Notes under the pieces: model-generated
What the model was told of the DNA's origin: nothing
Seen by the model: the letters and a program-made list of their open reading frames with translations, nothing else
Database searches by the model: none
Shown: positions 30,492 to 39,520 of the stretch, one piece after another
Numbering within the stretch: position 1 is the first letter of the stretch
Layout of the letters: every line of letters begins with the position of its first letter
Program-made: the position numbers and the translations under genes
DNA from: Nesterenkonia xinjiangensis
GTDB taxonomy: Bacteria > Actinomycetota > Actinomycetes > Actinomycetales > Micrococcaceae
Direction: 5' to 3'
Assembly: GCF_013410745.1 (NCBI RefSeq)
Contig: NZ_JACCFY010000001.1
Location: 3,286,001-3,350,000, forward strand
DNA length: 64,000 bases

Positions 30492-31238
30492 GTGCCTCCC
30501 CAGTCAGCCGCCACCTCTGATCCCGGGCGCCGCAGGATGCGGCTCGGCGTCATGGGCGGGACCTTCGACCCCATCCACCATGGGCACCTTGTGGCCGCCA
30601 GTGAGGTGGCCAGTGAGTTCCAGCTGGATGAGGTCGTGTTCGTCCCGACCGGACAGCCCTGGCAGAAGGCAGAGCGAGATGTCACCGCGCCGGAGCACAG
30701 GTATCTGCTCACGGTGATCGCCACCGCAGCCAATCCGCGGTTCACGGTCTCTCGCGTTGACATCGACCGTGCGGGCCCCACATATACGATCGACACGCTG
30801 CGGGACTTCCGCCGGCTCTATCCCGAGGCGGAACTGTTCTTCATCACCGGGGCCGACGCCATGGCTCAGATCATGTCCTGGAAGGGAGTGGACGAGCTGT
30901 GGGAGCTCGCGCACTTCGTCTCCGTCACTCGCCCGGGCTATGACTCCCAGGATTTCGGGCGTACCGAAGAGATCTCACTGATGGAGATCCCCGCGATGGC
31001 CATCTCCTCCACGGATTGCCGGGAGCGGGTCCGGGGCAACAAGCCGGTCTGGTACCTGGTGCCTGACGGCGTGGTGCAGTACATCGCCAAGCACCGGCTC
31101 TACCAGGATCTCAGCGCCGCTCGGGAAGCCTCCGACCCCACCGGCGAGGCGGTCAGGCTCGAAGCCGAGCCGCCGCATAGCATGGACGAAACCCCGCGAT
31201 CACGGACCGCACAGAGTCCGCAGGAGGCTACGAGATGA
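30492..31238 (+). CDS. nadD: Nicotinate-nucleotide adenylyltransferase
   Basis: NAD-synthesis enzyme adenylating nicotinate mononucleotide. The nucleotidyltransferase signature [17 protein letters not shown] near the N-terminus and the C-terminal SSTDCRERV (ISSTxIR-like) motif are present. The GTG at 30492 gives 248 aa; ATG 30537 starts closer to the conserved fold but has no properly spaced ribosome-binding site. A C-terminal tail of about 45 aa is not part of the core fold. Overlaps the next gene by ATGA. Confidence 0.92.
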   Translation: MPPQSAATSDPGRRRMRLGVMGGTFDPIHHGHLVAASEVASEFQLDEVVFVPTGQPWQKAERDVTAPEHRYLLTVIATAANPRFTVSRVDIDRAGPTYTIDTLRDFRRLYPEAELFFITGADAMAQIMSWKGVDELWELAHFVSVTRPGYDSQDFGRTEEISLMEIPAMAISSTDCRERVRGNKPVWYLVPDGVVQYIAKHRLYQDLSAAREASDPTGEAVRLEAEPPHSMDETPRSRTAQSPQEATR

Positions 31239-32578
31239 CAGCAGAGAATCCGGAGCAGGGCGACGGAGGCCCCGACCTCCGTGCCCGCTACCTGCCGGTG
31301 TCTCGCAAAGAGCTGCGTCGACGCCGCGAGGCGGAGCTGGCAGCGATGAAGGACGGCGGTCCGGCACCTTCTCTTGACGCCACCGACGACGTGGCTGACG
31401 AGGCGGCTGACGAGACGGATGACGAAGCCGAAGCGGCCGTCGAGCACCTGGCACCTGCGGCTCCCGTCTCCGTCTCCGCCGTGATCGATCAGGAGACGCA
31501 GAGCGCGAACACGCCTGTGGTCTCTCCCGACCGCTCGGAGGACATCCTCCCGGACGGCTCCGATGGATCGACGGACGTGCAGGGGGAGGAGAAGAGTCCC
31601 GAGGTGACCTCCGACGCCGTCGCTGATGTCTCAGACCCGGCTGTCGAGGCCACGGATGTGAACCTCGCCCCCGTGTCGCCGGAGGACGAGTCCGACCCGG
31701 AGGAGCTCGACGACCTTCAGGACGATGATGAGGCTGAGCCTGGCGGGGAGGATGGCATCGCCGCTGACTCAGACGAGGCCGGTTCCGCGGGAGAAGGCCC
31801 CGAGGCTGAGGACGTCGCATCTGATGAGGCGGCTTCCGACGACGCCGCAGAGGAGCGTGACGATCAGGGAGAGAACCTGGCTGAGGTCGAGGATCCTGTT
31901 CAGGAGACGCAGTCGCCGGAGAGCGATGAGCTCGTCGCGGAGTCCGAGGACGTGCAGACCGGCCTCGACGACGCGGCCGAGGACGACGCTGAGGATGACG
32001 GTCTGGGTGAGGAGCTCGAGGACGACGACTATGACGATGACGTGTCCGCTGACGATTCCGCGCCGATCCCGGCCTCGCGCAGGGCTCGGCGTCTGCTGCG
32101 GGAGACCGGCAGCCTGGACCCCCTCACCGATGAGCGCCTCCAGGAGATCGACCAGCTGACCTCGGAGATCGCCGCCCAGCCGGTCCAGGACCCGCACCGG
32201 GTGGACCCGGAGGTGTTGAAGAGGCAGCAGGCGCTGGCGGCCAAGGCCATGCAGGTGAACCAGGAGCGGCGTCGTCGCGAGATGGAGGAGGCGGCGCGGG
32301 ACAAAGTCCGTCGCCGTCGGGAGCGCCCAGAGTCCGAGGTCATCACACGGAAGGCGCTGCGCGCCTATGCGTCCTCGGATGATCAGGAGTACACAGACGT
32401 CGCCACCGGGGAGATCGATCCGATCGACGCCAGGGGCGCGCACGGCCTTGAGCTCGACGACATGGTCGAGCACACGTCACGGCAGGCGTCACGGCAGGCT
32501 CTGCTGCTCTGGCTGGTGATCATCCTCGCCGTGCTCCTGCTCATCGCCGTCGGCGTCGTGCTCTTCACCATCCGCTGA
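31235..32578 (+). CDS. Acidic tail-anchored membrane protein, function unknown
   Basis: Protein of 447 aa with no recognised catalytic domain. A short basic N-terminus ([20 protein letters not shown]) is followed by a strongly Asp/Glu-rich region (about 45-275) predicted disordered, then a charged helical part rich in Arg/Glu (about 280-370, possible coiled coil), and a single C-terminal membrane helix ([20 protein letters not shown]) ending FTIR. Only four residues follow the helix, so the protein is likely tail-anchored with the acidic part in the cytoplasm. It is coupled to nadD and precedes rsfS. Confidence 0.75.
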   Translation: MTAENPEQGDGGPDLRARYLPVSRKELRRRREAELAAMKDGGPAPSLDATDDVADEAADETDDEAEAAVEHLAPAAPVSVSAVIDQETQSANTPVVSPDRSEDILPDGSDGSTDVQGEEKSPEVTSDAVADVSDPAVEATDVNLAPVSPEDESDPEELDDLQDDDEAEPGGEDGIAADSDEAGSAGEGPEAEDVASDEAASDDAAEERDDQGENLAEVEDPVQETQSPESDELVAESEDVQTGLDDAAEDDAEDDGLGEELEDDDYDDDVSADDSAPIPASRRARRLLRETGSLDPLTDERLQEIDQLTSEIAAQPVQDPHRVDPEVLKRQQALAAKAMQVNQERRRREMEEAARDKVRRRRERPESEVITRKALRAYASSDDQEYTDVATGEIDPIDARGAHGLELDDMVEHTSRQASRQALLLWLVIILAVLLLIAVGVVLFTIR

Positions 32579-32643
32579 CATCACCAGATCATCCACACTC
32601 ATCCGGCGCTGACGCGTCGGCGACCTAGGAGCGACGAATCGAC

Positions 32644-33033
32644 GTGACCATCCCGGAGCCGGTCCTCACTGAACTGCGGACGGCGGCAGCCGCCGCCGTC
32701 GACAAGCTCGCCACAGATGTCGTGGGACTCGACGTGGGGGAGCGTATCGGCATCACCGACGCGTTCCTTCTCTGCTCGGCGCCGTCGGACCGTCAGATCA
32801 ACGCGATCGTCGACGCGATCGAGCATCAGCTCAAAGAGAAGCATGACTCGGCGCCGCCGCGCCGGGAAGGCCGTGACTCCGGCACCTGGGTCCTGCTGGA
32901 CTACGGCCATATGGTCATCCACGTCCAGCACGAGCAGGAGCGCGTCCTCTATGGGCTGGACCGTCTCTACGCCGAGGTGGACCGCGTTGACCTGCATATT
33001 CCCCAGGCCGGGCCCGCCATCCAGGACGATTGA
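32644..33033 (+). CDS. rsfS: Ribosomal silencing factor RsfS
   Basis: Binds L14 and blocks subunit joining when nutrients are low; 129 aa. DVVGLDVGERIGITDAFLLC, SDRQINAIVDAIE and WVLLDYGHMVIHV are family hallmarks. The start is a GTG with AGGAG about 12 nt upstream. It follows nadD, the usual order, with the acidic membrane protein inserted between them. Confidence 0.94.
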   Translation: MTIPEPVLTELRTAAAAAVDKLATDVVGLDVGERIGITDAFLLCSAPSDRQINAIVDAIEHQLKEKHDSAPPRREGRDSGTWVLLDYGHMVIHVQHEQERVLYGLDRLYAEVDRVDLHIPQAGPAIQDD

Positions 33034-33086
33034 TCGCCCCAGGTCAGACGCAGGTGTGAGGGTGATGAGCAGCACAAGGGGTCGAT

Positions 33087-33116
33087 TTGCATCGGTGCTC
33101 GAGGGGTGAGTAAAGT
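33087..33116 (+). promoter_or_regulatory. Promoter of tRNA-Ala
   Basis: TTGCAT (33087-33092) and TAAAGT (33111-33116) with an 18-bp spacer, about 37 bp before the mature tRNA 5' end. Confidence 0.6.
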
Positions 33117-33152
33117 ATAGGAGTCGTCGCAGCGACGCGAACAAAAGAATAC

Positions 33153-33228
33153 GGGGGTATGGCGCAGCTGGTAGCGCGTCTGCATGGCATGCAGAAGGTC
33201 AGGGGTTCGAGTCCCCTTACCTCCACCA
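33153..33228 (+). tRNA. tRNA-Ala (anticodon GGC)
   Basis: A complete 76-nt cloverleaf with encoded CCA. The acceptor stem pairs GGGGGTA with TACCTCC and contains the G3-U70 wobble that identifies alanine tRNAs. The D arm is GCGC/GCGC, the anticodon stem TCTGC/GCAGA encloses loop ATGGCAT (anticodon GGC), and the T arm is AGGGG-TTCGAGT-CCCCT. Confidence 0.97.
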
Positions 33229-33231
33229 CGA

Positions 33232-33269
33232 GACTCAGGGCCGACACCATAAGGTGTTGGCCCTGAGTC
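33232..33269 (+). terminator. Strong hairpin terminator after tRNA-Ala
   Basis: 17-bp arms GACTCAGGGCCGACACC and GGTGTTGGCCCTGAGTC (one G-U) around the loop ATAA, starting 4 nt after the tRNA. No long U-tract follows, as is common in this group. Confidence 0.85.
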
Positions 33270-33406
33270 GTCTCCGGGGTCTCCGCCTCTGCGGCACCTG
33301 CTGAATCCCCGGACGCGGCTCGCCGGTCCTGACGGCGCGCGGGCTAGAGTGGCACCGGTGAGAGATCGCTCTGACCGGTACCCCTGAGACGACGGAGGAG
33401 CACGAC

Positions 33407-34396
33407 GTGGAGCACAGGACACTGGGCAGGACTGGCCGCGAAGTCTCGAGCATCGGGCTGGGCACCTGGCAGCTGGGGGCGGACTGGGGCGAGGTGGAGG
33501 AGTCGGCGGCCCTCGAGGTGCTCGACGCTGCGGCCTCCTCGGGTGTGAGCTTCTTCGACACCGCCGACGTCTATGGCGACGGACGCAGCGAGAGCGTGAT
33601 CGGTCGCTGGCTCCGGGAGAATCCCTCCTGGGGCGGAACCGTGGCGACGAAGATGATCCGTCGCGCGCCCGATCCGAGTCTCGAGCACGCCAGCTACGAG
33701 AACTTCAAAGCCTGGACGGACCGCTCTCGGCGCAATCTCGGCGTCGACACCATCGACCTGGTGCAGCTGCACTGCCCCGCCGGCGACGTCATCACCGCGG
33801 ACGCGGTGTACGAGGCATTGGACCGTCTCGTCGAGGAGGGGGCGATCGCCGCCTACGGCGTCAGCGTGGAGACCTGCCAGCAGGCGCTGGACGCGATCGC
33901 GCGACCTCACGTGGCCACGGTGCAGATCATCCTCAACGCCTTTCGTCGCAAGCCGCTGGACGAGGTGCTGCCCGCCGCCCAGGAGGCGGGAGTCGGCATC
34001 ATCGCCCGGGTGCCGCTGGCCAGCGGCCTGCTCAGCGGCCGCTACACCGCACAGACCCGCTTCACCGAGAACGACCACCGCAGCTTCAACCGCGGGGGAG
34101 AGGCGTTCGACGTCGGGGAGACCTTCTCCGGAGTGGACTACCTGACCGGTGTCGAGGCGGCCGCGCACTTCACTGCGCTGTCCCGCGAGCTGGGCCTCGA
34201 GCCGCCCACGGCCGCACTGGCCTGGGCCGCGCAGCAGCCGGGCGTCACCACGGTCATCCCTGGCGCTCGGTCCAGCGAGCAGGCACGTGCGAACGCCACC
34301 GCCGGGGACGTCGATCCGCTGCCTCAGGACTTCCTGGACTCGGTCCAGGACCTCTACGACTCGACCTTCCGGGAGACCATCCACCCACGCTGGTGA
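33407..34396 (+). CDS. Aldo/keto reductase
   Basis: NADPH-dependent (beta/alpha)8-barrel oxidoreductase of 329 aa. The catalytic tetrad is seen as Asp and Tyr in DTADVYGDGRSE, Lys in VATKMIR, and His in VQLHCPAG. The cofactor-binding C-terminus GARSSEQARAN is also present. GTG start with GGAGGAG upstream. Substrate cannot be inferred; the flanking genes are unrelated. Confidence 0.88.
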   Translation: MEHRTLGRTGREVSSIGLGTWQLGADWGEVEESAALEVLDAAASSGVSFFDTADVYGDGRSESVIGRWLRENPSWGGTVATKMIRRAPDPSLEHASYENFKAWTDRSRRNLGVDTIDLVQLHCPAGDVITADAVYEALDRLVEEGAIAAYGVSVETCQQALDAIARPHVATVQIILNAFRRKPLDEVLPAAQEAGVGIIARVPLASGLLSGRYTAQTRFTENDHRSFNRGGEAFDVGETFSGVDYLTGVEAAAHFTALSRELGLEPPTAALAWAAQQPGVTTVIPGARSSEQARANATAGDVDPLPQDFLDSVQDLYDSTFRETIHPRW

Positions 34397-34455
34397 GTGC
34401 GTCCAGCGCTCGGCCCCCGGCGGGCGTCCAGGGGCGACCCTGCGGCGGAGCTGGT

Positions 34456-35421
34456 TCAGCGTCCGGCCCAGCGGGTCACCGTGATGTCCACGTCGTGGAC
34501 GCGCCAGTCCATCTCGCGGCAGCGTCGTCGGATCTCGTCGATCGCCTCGACGGGGACGGCCGTTGAGGGGCAGCGCACCCGGGCGGTGAGGTGCAGCACA
34601 TGGCCCTGGTCCCTGGCGATCACGACGACGTCGTCGGCCCATTCCTCGGCGGCGATCATCTGTTCGGCCTGACGGATCACAGGATGGGGCCCGGCGTTGT
34701 CGAAGGTGGTGGCACGGGCATCGAGGATGTCCTGCACGGCGTCGCGGGTGTTCGCCCAGCCGTCCTTGGTGATGCTGGTGGAGATGACGATGGCGGCTGC
34801 CGCGTCAGCCCACCAGAGTCCCACGCCGATGCCCAGCACTCCGGCGGCGGTCGCCAGTCCGGTCATCCAGTCCGCCCGGTTCATGTCCGCATCGGCACGG
34901 AGCACCTTGTCGTGGAGCACCTCGGCGAGGTGCCGCTTGCGGCGGCCGAGGATGACCGGAGCCACGCAGCTGGCCAGGGCGACGCTGATCATCAGCCATC
35001 CCTCCCAGACAGGGATGCCGAAGAGATCCAGGGCTCCCAAGGGCGGCCGCTCCTCCTGGAGCAGGTTGGTCACGCCGTCGACGAGGAGGAAGATCCCCGC
35101 TCCGCCCAGCGTCACCCCGGAGACGAGATGACCGATCTCCAGGGAGCGGTGAAGCCCGAAGGGATGCCGCACCGTGGGCGGACGGGCCGCCAGCCGGGCC
35201 GCCAGCAGGAACGCCACCGGGGGAAGCACCGAGAGCAGGTCTTCGATCCAGGCGGTGCGCATGGCCTGTGAGCTGCCCATCACTGCGGCCATCGCAAGGA
35301 CGGTGACCAGCAGGATGCTCAGCCAGATCCACTGGAGCCGGCGGGCCTCACGAAGCGCGGCGCGCTGTTCTTCGGGCAGTGAGCCCTCGGAGGCTGGACG
35401 CAGCATGGAAGGGCTGCTCAT
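34456..35421 (-). CDS. Cation diffusion facilitator transporter
   Basis: Divalent-metal efflux protein of 321 aa with about six hydrophobic segments. Asp residues expected in transmembrane metal sites occur in WIEDLLSVLPP and in the VLRADADMNRADWMTGL and LWWADAAAAIV segments; a soluble C-terminal domain with GHVLHLTARVRCP follows. The first site is E-D-x3-V rather than the usual HxxxD, so metal preference may differ from zinc. It overlaps the upstream lipoprotein gene by 4 nt (TGA/ATG). Confidence 0.8.
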   Translation of the reverse strand: MSSPSMLRPASEGSLPEEQRAALREARRLQWIWLSILLVTVLAMAAVMGSSQAMRTAWIEDLLSVLPPVAFLLAARLAARPPTVRHPFGLHRSLEIGHLVSGVTLGGAGIFLLVDGVTNLLQEERPPLGALDLFGIPVWEGWLMISVALASCVAPVILGRRKRHLAEVLHDKVLRADADMNRADWMTGLATAAGVLGIGVGLWWADAAAAIVISTSITKDGWANTRDAVQDILDARATTFDNAGPHPVIRQAEQMIAAEEWADDVVVIARDQGHVLHLTARVRCPSTAVPVEAIDEIRRRCREMDWRVHDVDITVTRWAGR

Positions 35422-35897
35422 GAGTCGTCCCGAGTGATGAAGTGGGACTCGAGGTCGTGGAGCAGGGCGTTCTCTCCGAGTTCGACGAGCACCACTCGCC
35501 CGGGCCCCTCCGGCGGGACCTCATAGGGACGGGTGACTGCGGCATGATGATCCCAGACGGTGTGCTCGTCGAAGCCGCCGATGACGACGTCGAGCTGACG
35601 ATCATGGAGACGGCCCACCAGACCGCTCTCGCTGCCGGTGGACCAGGCGACCTGCGCTCCGATTCGTTCGGCGTACTCCTCGATCAGGTCGACCTCGGGC
35701 CCCGAGGGGCGTTCGCCGTCCTCCACAGACACCCACGGCGGGTTGTGCACCGCGCCGGCGGAGAGCTCCGCTCCTCGGGCGGCCTCGAGGCTCTGCTCCG
35801 GATCGCGGGGGATCCCGCATCCGGAGAGGATCACGGAGACGCCCAGCAGGCAGGCGATGGCCCCGGTGGCGGCGTCGGGGCGCGGGATGCGGACCAT
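35418..35897 (-). CDS. Lipoprotein resembling a short solute-binding protein
   Basis: Precursor of 159 aa. The N-terminus MVRIPRPDAATGAIACLLG leads to lipobox LSGC (about residue 34), so the mature protein is membrane-anchored outside the cell. The remainder resembles one lobe of an amino-acid-type periplasmic binding protein (PPWVSVEDGERPSGPEVDLIEEY, then LDVVIGGFD), but is too short for the usual two-lobe fold of about 220 aa. ATG 35897 has GGAGGGAG upstream and starts at the signal peptide; longer in-frame reading is rejected. It is coupled to the CDF transporter, so metal sensing or delivery is conceivable. Confidence 0.65.
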   Translation of the reverse strand: MVRIPRPDAATGAIACLLGVSVILSGCGIPRDPEQSLEAARGAELSAGAVHNPPWVSVEDGERPSGPEVDLIEEYAERIGAQVAWSTGSESGLVGRLHDRQLDVVIGGFDEHTVWDHHAAVTRPYEVPPEGPGRVVLVELGENALLHDLESHFITRDDS

Positions 35898-36029
35898 GAT
35901 GTCTCCCTCCTGGCGAGGTGCACATGCTGACAGCAGAACTGTATCGCCGAGGCCGGTAGGGTGGGTCATGACCCCGGCCATGACAGCGCGTCACCCACCG
36001 AGACCCAACCCGAGTCCACGGAGCGGCCC

Positions 36030-37322
36030 ATGAGCGAGTCCGAACCGTCGTCCTGCCCCACGTCCATGACATCCGGACCGTCGAGGACCACGTTCACGAA
36101 TTGGTCCGGCAGCGTGTCCTGCACACCGAGGCTGCGGAGCAGTCCTGACAGCGTCGAGGAGCTTGCCGAGGTGATCTCCGCCGCGGCCGCCGCCGGTGAG
36201 AGCGTCAGGCCGGTCGGCTCCGGGCATTCCTCGCTGCCCCTGATGACCACTGACGACGTCCTGATCAGCCTCGACCAGCTCTCCGGGGTCGTGGAGGCCG
36301 ACGCCGAGGCCGGAATCGCGAGTGTGCTGCCGGGCACGGGTCTCGCACAGCTGGGAGCCCAGCTGGCGGAACACGGGCTGGCCATGGAGAATCTCGGCGA
36401 CGTCGACTACCAGGCCATCGCCGGGGCGATCGCCACCGGCACTCATGGTTCCGGAGCGACCTTGGGCAACCTGTCTTCCACCTTGGTGGGCGGCCAGCTG
36501 CTCGACGGCCGGGGAGAGCTCGTGAGCTTCGGCGTCGACGCCGGTGCGGGGCCGGACGACCCGCTGCTGCGGGCCGCTCAGGTCTCCCTGGGTGCGCTGG
36601 GCGTGCTCACCCGCCTGACCCTGCGCCTGGAGCCGGCCTATGAGCTGCACCGCGTCAACGTCATGACTCATGTCGACTGGGTGCTGGAGCACTTCGAGCA
36701 GCTGATCGCGGCGCACCGCAGCGTGGACTTCTACTGGTATCCGCGCAGCGACCTGGCCCAGGTGCGGATGCTGAACAAGCCGGGGGAGGAGCCCGACCCG
36801 GATCTTCCGGGCGCCGTGCCGCCCGGGAGGGTGAAGACCGATGAGACCGGTCCCTCCTACGAGATCATCCCCAACTCCCGTGATCTGCGGTTCGAGGAGA
36901 TGGAGTACATGCTGCCGCTGGACCCGTCGCTGGAGGCCTTCCGGTTGGTCCGTGAGCGGGTGAAGGACCGGCACCGTCACCGGGTCGGATGGCGGGTCCT
37001 GGTGCGCACGATCGCCCCGGACCGCGCGATGATCAGCAATGCCCAGCTTCGCCCGACGATGACCATCGCGCTGCTGCAGAACGCCTCTCTCGACCATGAG
37101 GAGTACTTCGCCGATCTGGAGCCGCTGCTGCGCGCCTTCGGCGGCAGGCCCCATTGGGGGAAGAAGCACTCCCTGCGGGCGCCCGAGCTGCGCCAGCTCT
37201 ACCCGGAGTGGGAAGACTTCCTCGGGCAACGGGAGCGGCTGGACCCGGAACGCCTCTACATCAACGACCATCTGGCCCAACTCCTCGGACTTCAGGGGAC
37301 AGCGCGGAGGGAGCAGAGATGA
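36030..37322 (+). CDS. D-arabinono-1,4-lactone oxidase-type FAD oxidoreductase
   Basis: Sugar-1,4-lactone oxidase of the VAO family, 430 aa. The FAD-binding PCMH domain includes NWSGSVSCTPR, VRPVGSGHSSLPL and GAIATGTHGSGATLGNLS. The C-terminal ALO domain ends with PHWGKKHSL and the motif LDPERLYIND. ATG 36030 has GGAG 6 nt upstream. The ATGA overlap with the next gene indicates coupling to a sensory-rhodopsin-transducer-like protein. Natural substrate unknown; L-gulono-, D-arabinono- or related lactones are possible. Confidence 0.85.
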   Translation: MSESEPSSCPTSMTSGPSRTTFTNWSGSVSCTPRLRSSPDSVEELAEVISAAAAAGESVRPVGSGHSSLPLMTTDDVLISLDQLSGVVEADAEAGIASVLPGTGLAQLGAQLAEHGLAMENLGDVDYQAIAGAIATGTHGSGATLGNLSSTLVGGQLLDGRGELVSFGVDAGAGPDDPLLRAAQVSLGALGVLTRLTLRLEPAYELHRVNVMTHVDWVLEHFEQLIAAHRSVDFYWYPRSDLAQVRMLNKPGEEPDPDLPGAVPPGRVKTDETGPSYEIIPNSRDLRFEEMEYMLPLDPSLEAFRLVRERVKDRHRHRVGWRVLVRTIAPDRAMISNAQLRPTMTIALLQNASLDHEEYFADLEPLLRAFGGRPHWGKKHSLRAPELRQLYPEWEDFLGQRERLDPERLYINDHLAQLLGLQGTARREQR

Positions 37323-37726
37323 GCGAAGGACACATTCCCGCAGCCCAGCCGGGCAACGGCCCAGGCAGCTGCCGCTGGGCCTTCTCAGCGGGCTGGATCC
37401 CGCCCGAGAGCACAGGTCACGAGCCTGCGTTCACCAGCCGAGATGTGCTGTGCCTGCTGAACACCGACACCGGGGAGGCCTGCGTGGAGGCGACCGTGCA
37501 CCACTCCGACCGCGACCCGGTGGGCCCCTACCGGATCAGTGTGGCCGCTGGACGGGTCAAGCACGTGCGCCTCAATGACCTCATCGACCCCGAGGCGGTG
37601 CCATTGGGCGAGCCCTACGGCCTGGTGCTGGTCAGTGACGTGCCGGTGGTGGCGCAGCTGGCCCACCTGGACACCCGGGACGGCCAGCGGAGCGGGGCTC
37701 TGCTCAACGGGGTTCCGGGCGACTGA
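37319..37726 (+). CDS. Sensory rhodopsin transducer (ASRT) family protein
   Basis: Small soluble beta-rich protein of 135 aa. The signature WAFSAGWIPPESTGHEPAFTSRD, then LCLLNTDTGEACVEATVHH and the GPYRISVAAGRVKHVRLNDL stretch match the family named after the Anabaena sensory rhodopsin transducer. No rhodopsin gene is visible in the window. Its start overlaps the lactone-oxidase stop by ATGA, which suggests a carbohydrate-linked role instead of light signalling; that is inference. Confidence 0.8.
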   Translation: MSEGHIPAAQPGNGPGSCRWAFSAGWIPPESTGHEPAFTSRDVLCLLNTDTGEACVEATVHHSDRDPVGPYRISVAAGRVKHVRLNDLIDPEAVPLGEPYGLVLVSDVPVVAQLAHLDTRDGQRSGALLNGVPGD

Positions 37727-37747
37727 CCTCGGATGACCGCGGATCGG

Positions 37748-38005
37748 TCAATGGTTGCGCAGTGCTGAGATCAGCTGGTCTTTGGTCATGTCGGAGTAGC
37801 CGGTGATATCCAGCTCCTTGGCGCGCTCACGGAGCTCGTCGACGGTGCGGTCCTCGTAGTTGGATGCCTGGCCGCCCTTCTCTCCGAGTTCGCTGCGGCT
37901 CTCCTTGGCTGCCTGGTTGGCGATGCGGGCGGCCTTCTCCTTCGACTCGCCCTCGTCACGTAGACGCTCGTAGAGCTCCTCGTCCTTGATGCTGTCTCGT
38001 GCCAT
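37748..38005 (-). CDS. Small Rho_N-domain protein (DUF7218-like)
   Basis: Protein of 85 aa: an N-terminal charged helical part (MARDSIKDEELYERLR, EGESKEKAARIANQ) resembling small stress-associated proteins, and a C-terminal Rho_N/SAP-like helix-extended-loop fold (VDELRERAKELDITGYSDMT, about 55-80). It starts only 1 nt from the end of the upstream SDR gene, so the two are co-transcribed. Nucleic-acid binding is plausible; actual role unknown. Confidence 0.75.
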   Translation of the reverse strand: MARDSIKDEELYERLRDEGESKEKAARIANQAAKESRSELGEKGGQASNYEDRTVDELRERAKELDITGYSDMTKDQLISALRNH

Positions 38006-38006
38006 C

Positions 38007-38900
38007 TCAGAATCCCTTTCCTCCGGTCACCGGGATGACGGAGCCGGACACGTAGGAGGCCTCATCGCTGGCCAGATACACGTAGGCGCCGGCCAGCTCG
38101 GCAGGCTGTCCCGGGCGGCCCAGGGGAGTGTCCTGGCCGAACTCCTCGACGGCGTCGTCGGGGAATCCGGTGGCCGGGATCAGCGGAGTCCAGATCGGGC
38201 CGGGGGCCACTGCGTTGACGCGGATTCCCTTTTCGCCGAGCTCGAGCGCCAGCGCCTCGGTGAAGGCGATCTGGGCGGCCTTGGTCATCGCGTAGTCGAA
38301 CAGCGGCGGCTTGGGGCCGACGGCCTGGATGGAGGTGGTGGTGATGATCGAGGACCCGGGCTTCAGGTGGGGGACGGCCTCCCGAGTGATGACGACGTGA
38401 GCCAGCAGGTTCGTGTCGAAGACGCGGCGGACCTCGTCGGTGGGGACGGTGTCGATTCCCTCACGCTGCCGCTGATAGGCGGCGTTGAGGATGAGCACGT
38501 CCAGACCGCCGAGGTCATCCACGGCACGGCGCACCACTTCCACGGCCCGAGCCTCGTCGGTGATGTCTGCGGCGTACGCCGCGCAGGTCCGGCCGGCTTC
38601 GCGGACCAGCCTGGTGGTCTCCTCGGCGTCCTCGGCCTCCTCGGGGAGATGGACGAAGGCGATGTCGGCGCCCTCCCGGGCGAAGGCGAGGGCGACGGCC
38701 CGGCCGATGCCGGAGTCCCCTCCGGTGATCAGGGTTTTCCTGTCCGTGAGCCGACCGTGCCCGATCCAGCTGTCCTCGCCGTGGTCGGGCGTGGGGGAGG
38801 TGGGTGCGGTGAGTCCCGGCTGCTCGTCCTGCTGCTGAGCCGGGAGCGGATCCTCGCGGTGCATGGTCCGCGGGTCGCGCTGAGTCTCGTCGGTGGTCAT
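38007..38900 (-). CDS. SDR oxidoreductase (YghA/GsiB-associated type)
   Basis: Short-chain dehydrogenase of 297 aa with a proline-rich N-terminal extension of about 55 aa typical of the YghA/YhdF subgroup. The cofactor loop ITGGDSGIGRAVALAFA, LILNAAYQ in place of NNAG, Ser in IITTTSIQA, and YAMTKAA (Tyr-x3-Lys) are seen. Such enzymes act on sugars, polyols or general aldehydes; the substrate here is not predictable. Co-transcribed with the Rho_N protein, a pairing typical of stress-response regions. Confidence 0.85.
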   Translation of the reverse strand: MTTDETQRDPRTMHREDPLPAQQQDEQPGLTAPTSPTPDHGEDSWIGHGRLTDRKTLITGGDSGIGRAVALAFAREGADIAFVHLPEEAEDAEETTRLVREAGRTCAAYAADITDEARAVEVVRRAVDDLGGLDVLILNAAYQRQREGIDTVPTDEVRRVFDTNLLAHVVITREAVPHLKPGSSIITTTSIQAVGPKPPLFDYAMTKAAQIAFTEALALELGEKGIRVNAVAPGPIWTPLIPATGFPDDAVEEFGQDTPLGRPGQPAELAGAYVYLASDEASYVSGSVIPVTGGKGF

Positions 38901-39036
38901 CGGCTGCCTCCTGATCGAAAGCTGACGCGTGCAATCTCCAACTTACGCCGGTCGCCGGCGCAGTCAACGGGATGGGGCGGATTCTCGGGGAATCTTGAGA
39001 AATCGCGGAGGCGACGTGGAGATCCCGGCAGTCCTC

Positions 39037-39504
39037 TCATCCTCGGCTGCGTGAGACCAGGAGCCCGGTGAGCAGGCGGCGGCCGAGGAGGAAAGTGGTC
39101 AGCACGCCGGCGGTGACGAGCACGAAGGAGACCGGGGCGCCCCCGAGACCCAGCACCACGCGCAGCGCCATACCCAACGTCACCGTGGCGATGAGGATGA
39201 TCACGCCGTCGGGCCAGAGACGAGATGGCCGGTGCCAGGTCCGCAGGGCCGCGGCGCTCAGGGCCCAGGCGAGGAGGAAGGGCGAGGCGGTGGAGAGGAT
39301 GTCGACCAGCCCGAGCCCGCTCAGATGGGTGCGGTTGCCCAGTGCGGCGAACAGGATGATCAGCGCGGCGTCGAGGAGCAGCATCCACCAGGCGCCGCGC
39401 AGGCCTCCGGGGCGGTGGCCTGCGTGACTACTGTCTTCGTGACCGGTGTCGAGTGTGTTCATCAGGGCCAGCATAGGCATGGATTCCAGAGGTTGTGAGC
39501 CCAT
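39037..39504 (-). CDS. DUF3054 family membrane protein
   Basis: Integral membrane protein of 155 aa with four predicted helices: MLLLDAALIILFAALGNRTH, ILSTASPFLLAWALSAAAL, VIILIATVTLGMALRVVLG and FVLVTAGVLTTFLLGRRLL. The LDAALIILFAALGNRTH start and the W-P-DGVII region match DUF3054. ATG 39504 is picked because AGGAG lies 6 nt upstream; an in-frame TTG two codons earlier is unlikely. It is divergent from the SatD-like gene and shares its control region. Function unknown. Confidence 0.78.
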   Translation of the reverse strand: MGSQPLESMPMLALMNTLDTGHEDSSHAGHRPGGLRGAWWMLLLDAALIILFAALGNRTHLSGLGLVDILSTASPFLLAWALSAAALRTWHRPSRLWPDGVIILIATVTLGMALRVVLGLGGAPVSFVLVTAGVLTTFLLGRRLLTGLLVSRSRG

Positions 39505-39520
39505 GAACAACTCCTAGACG

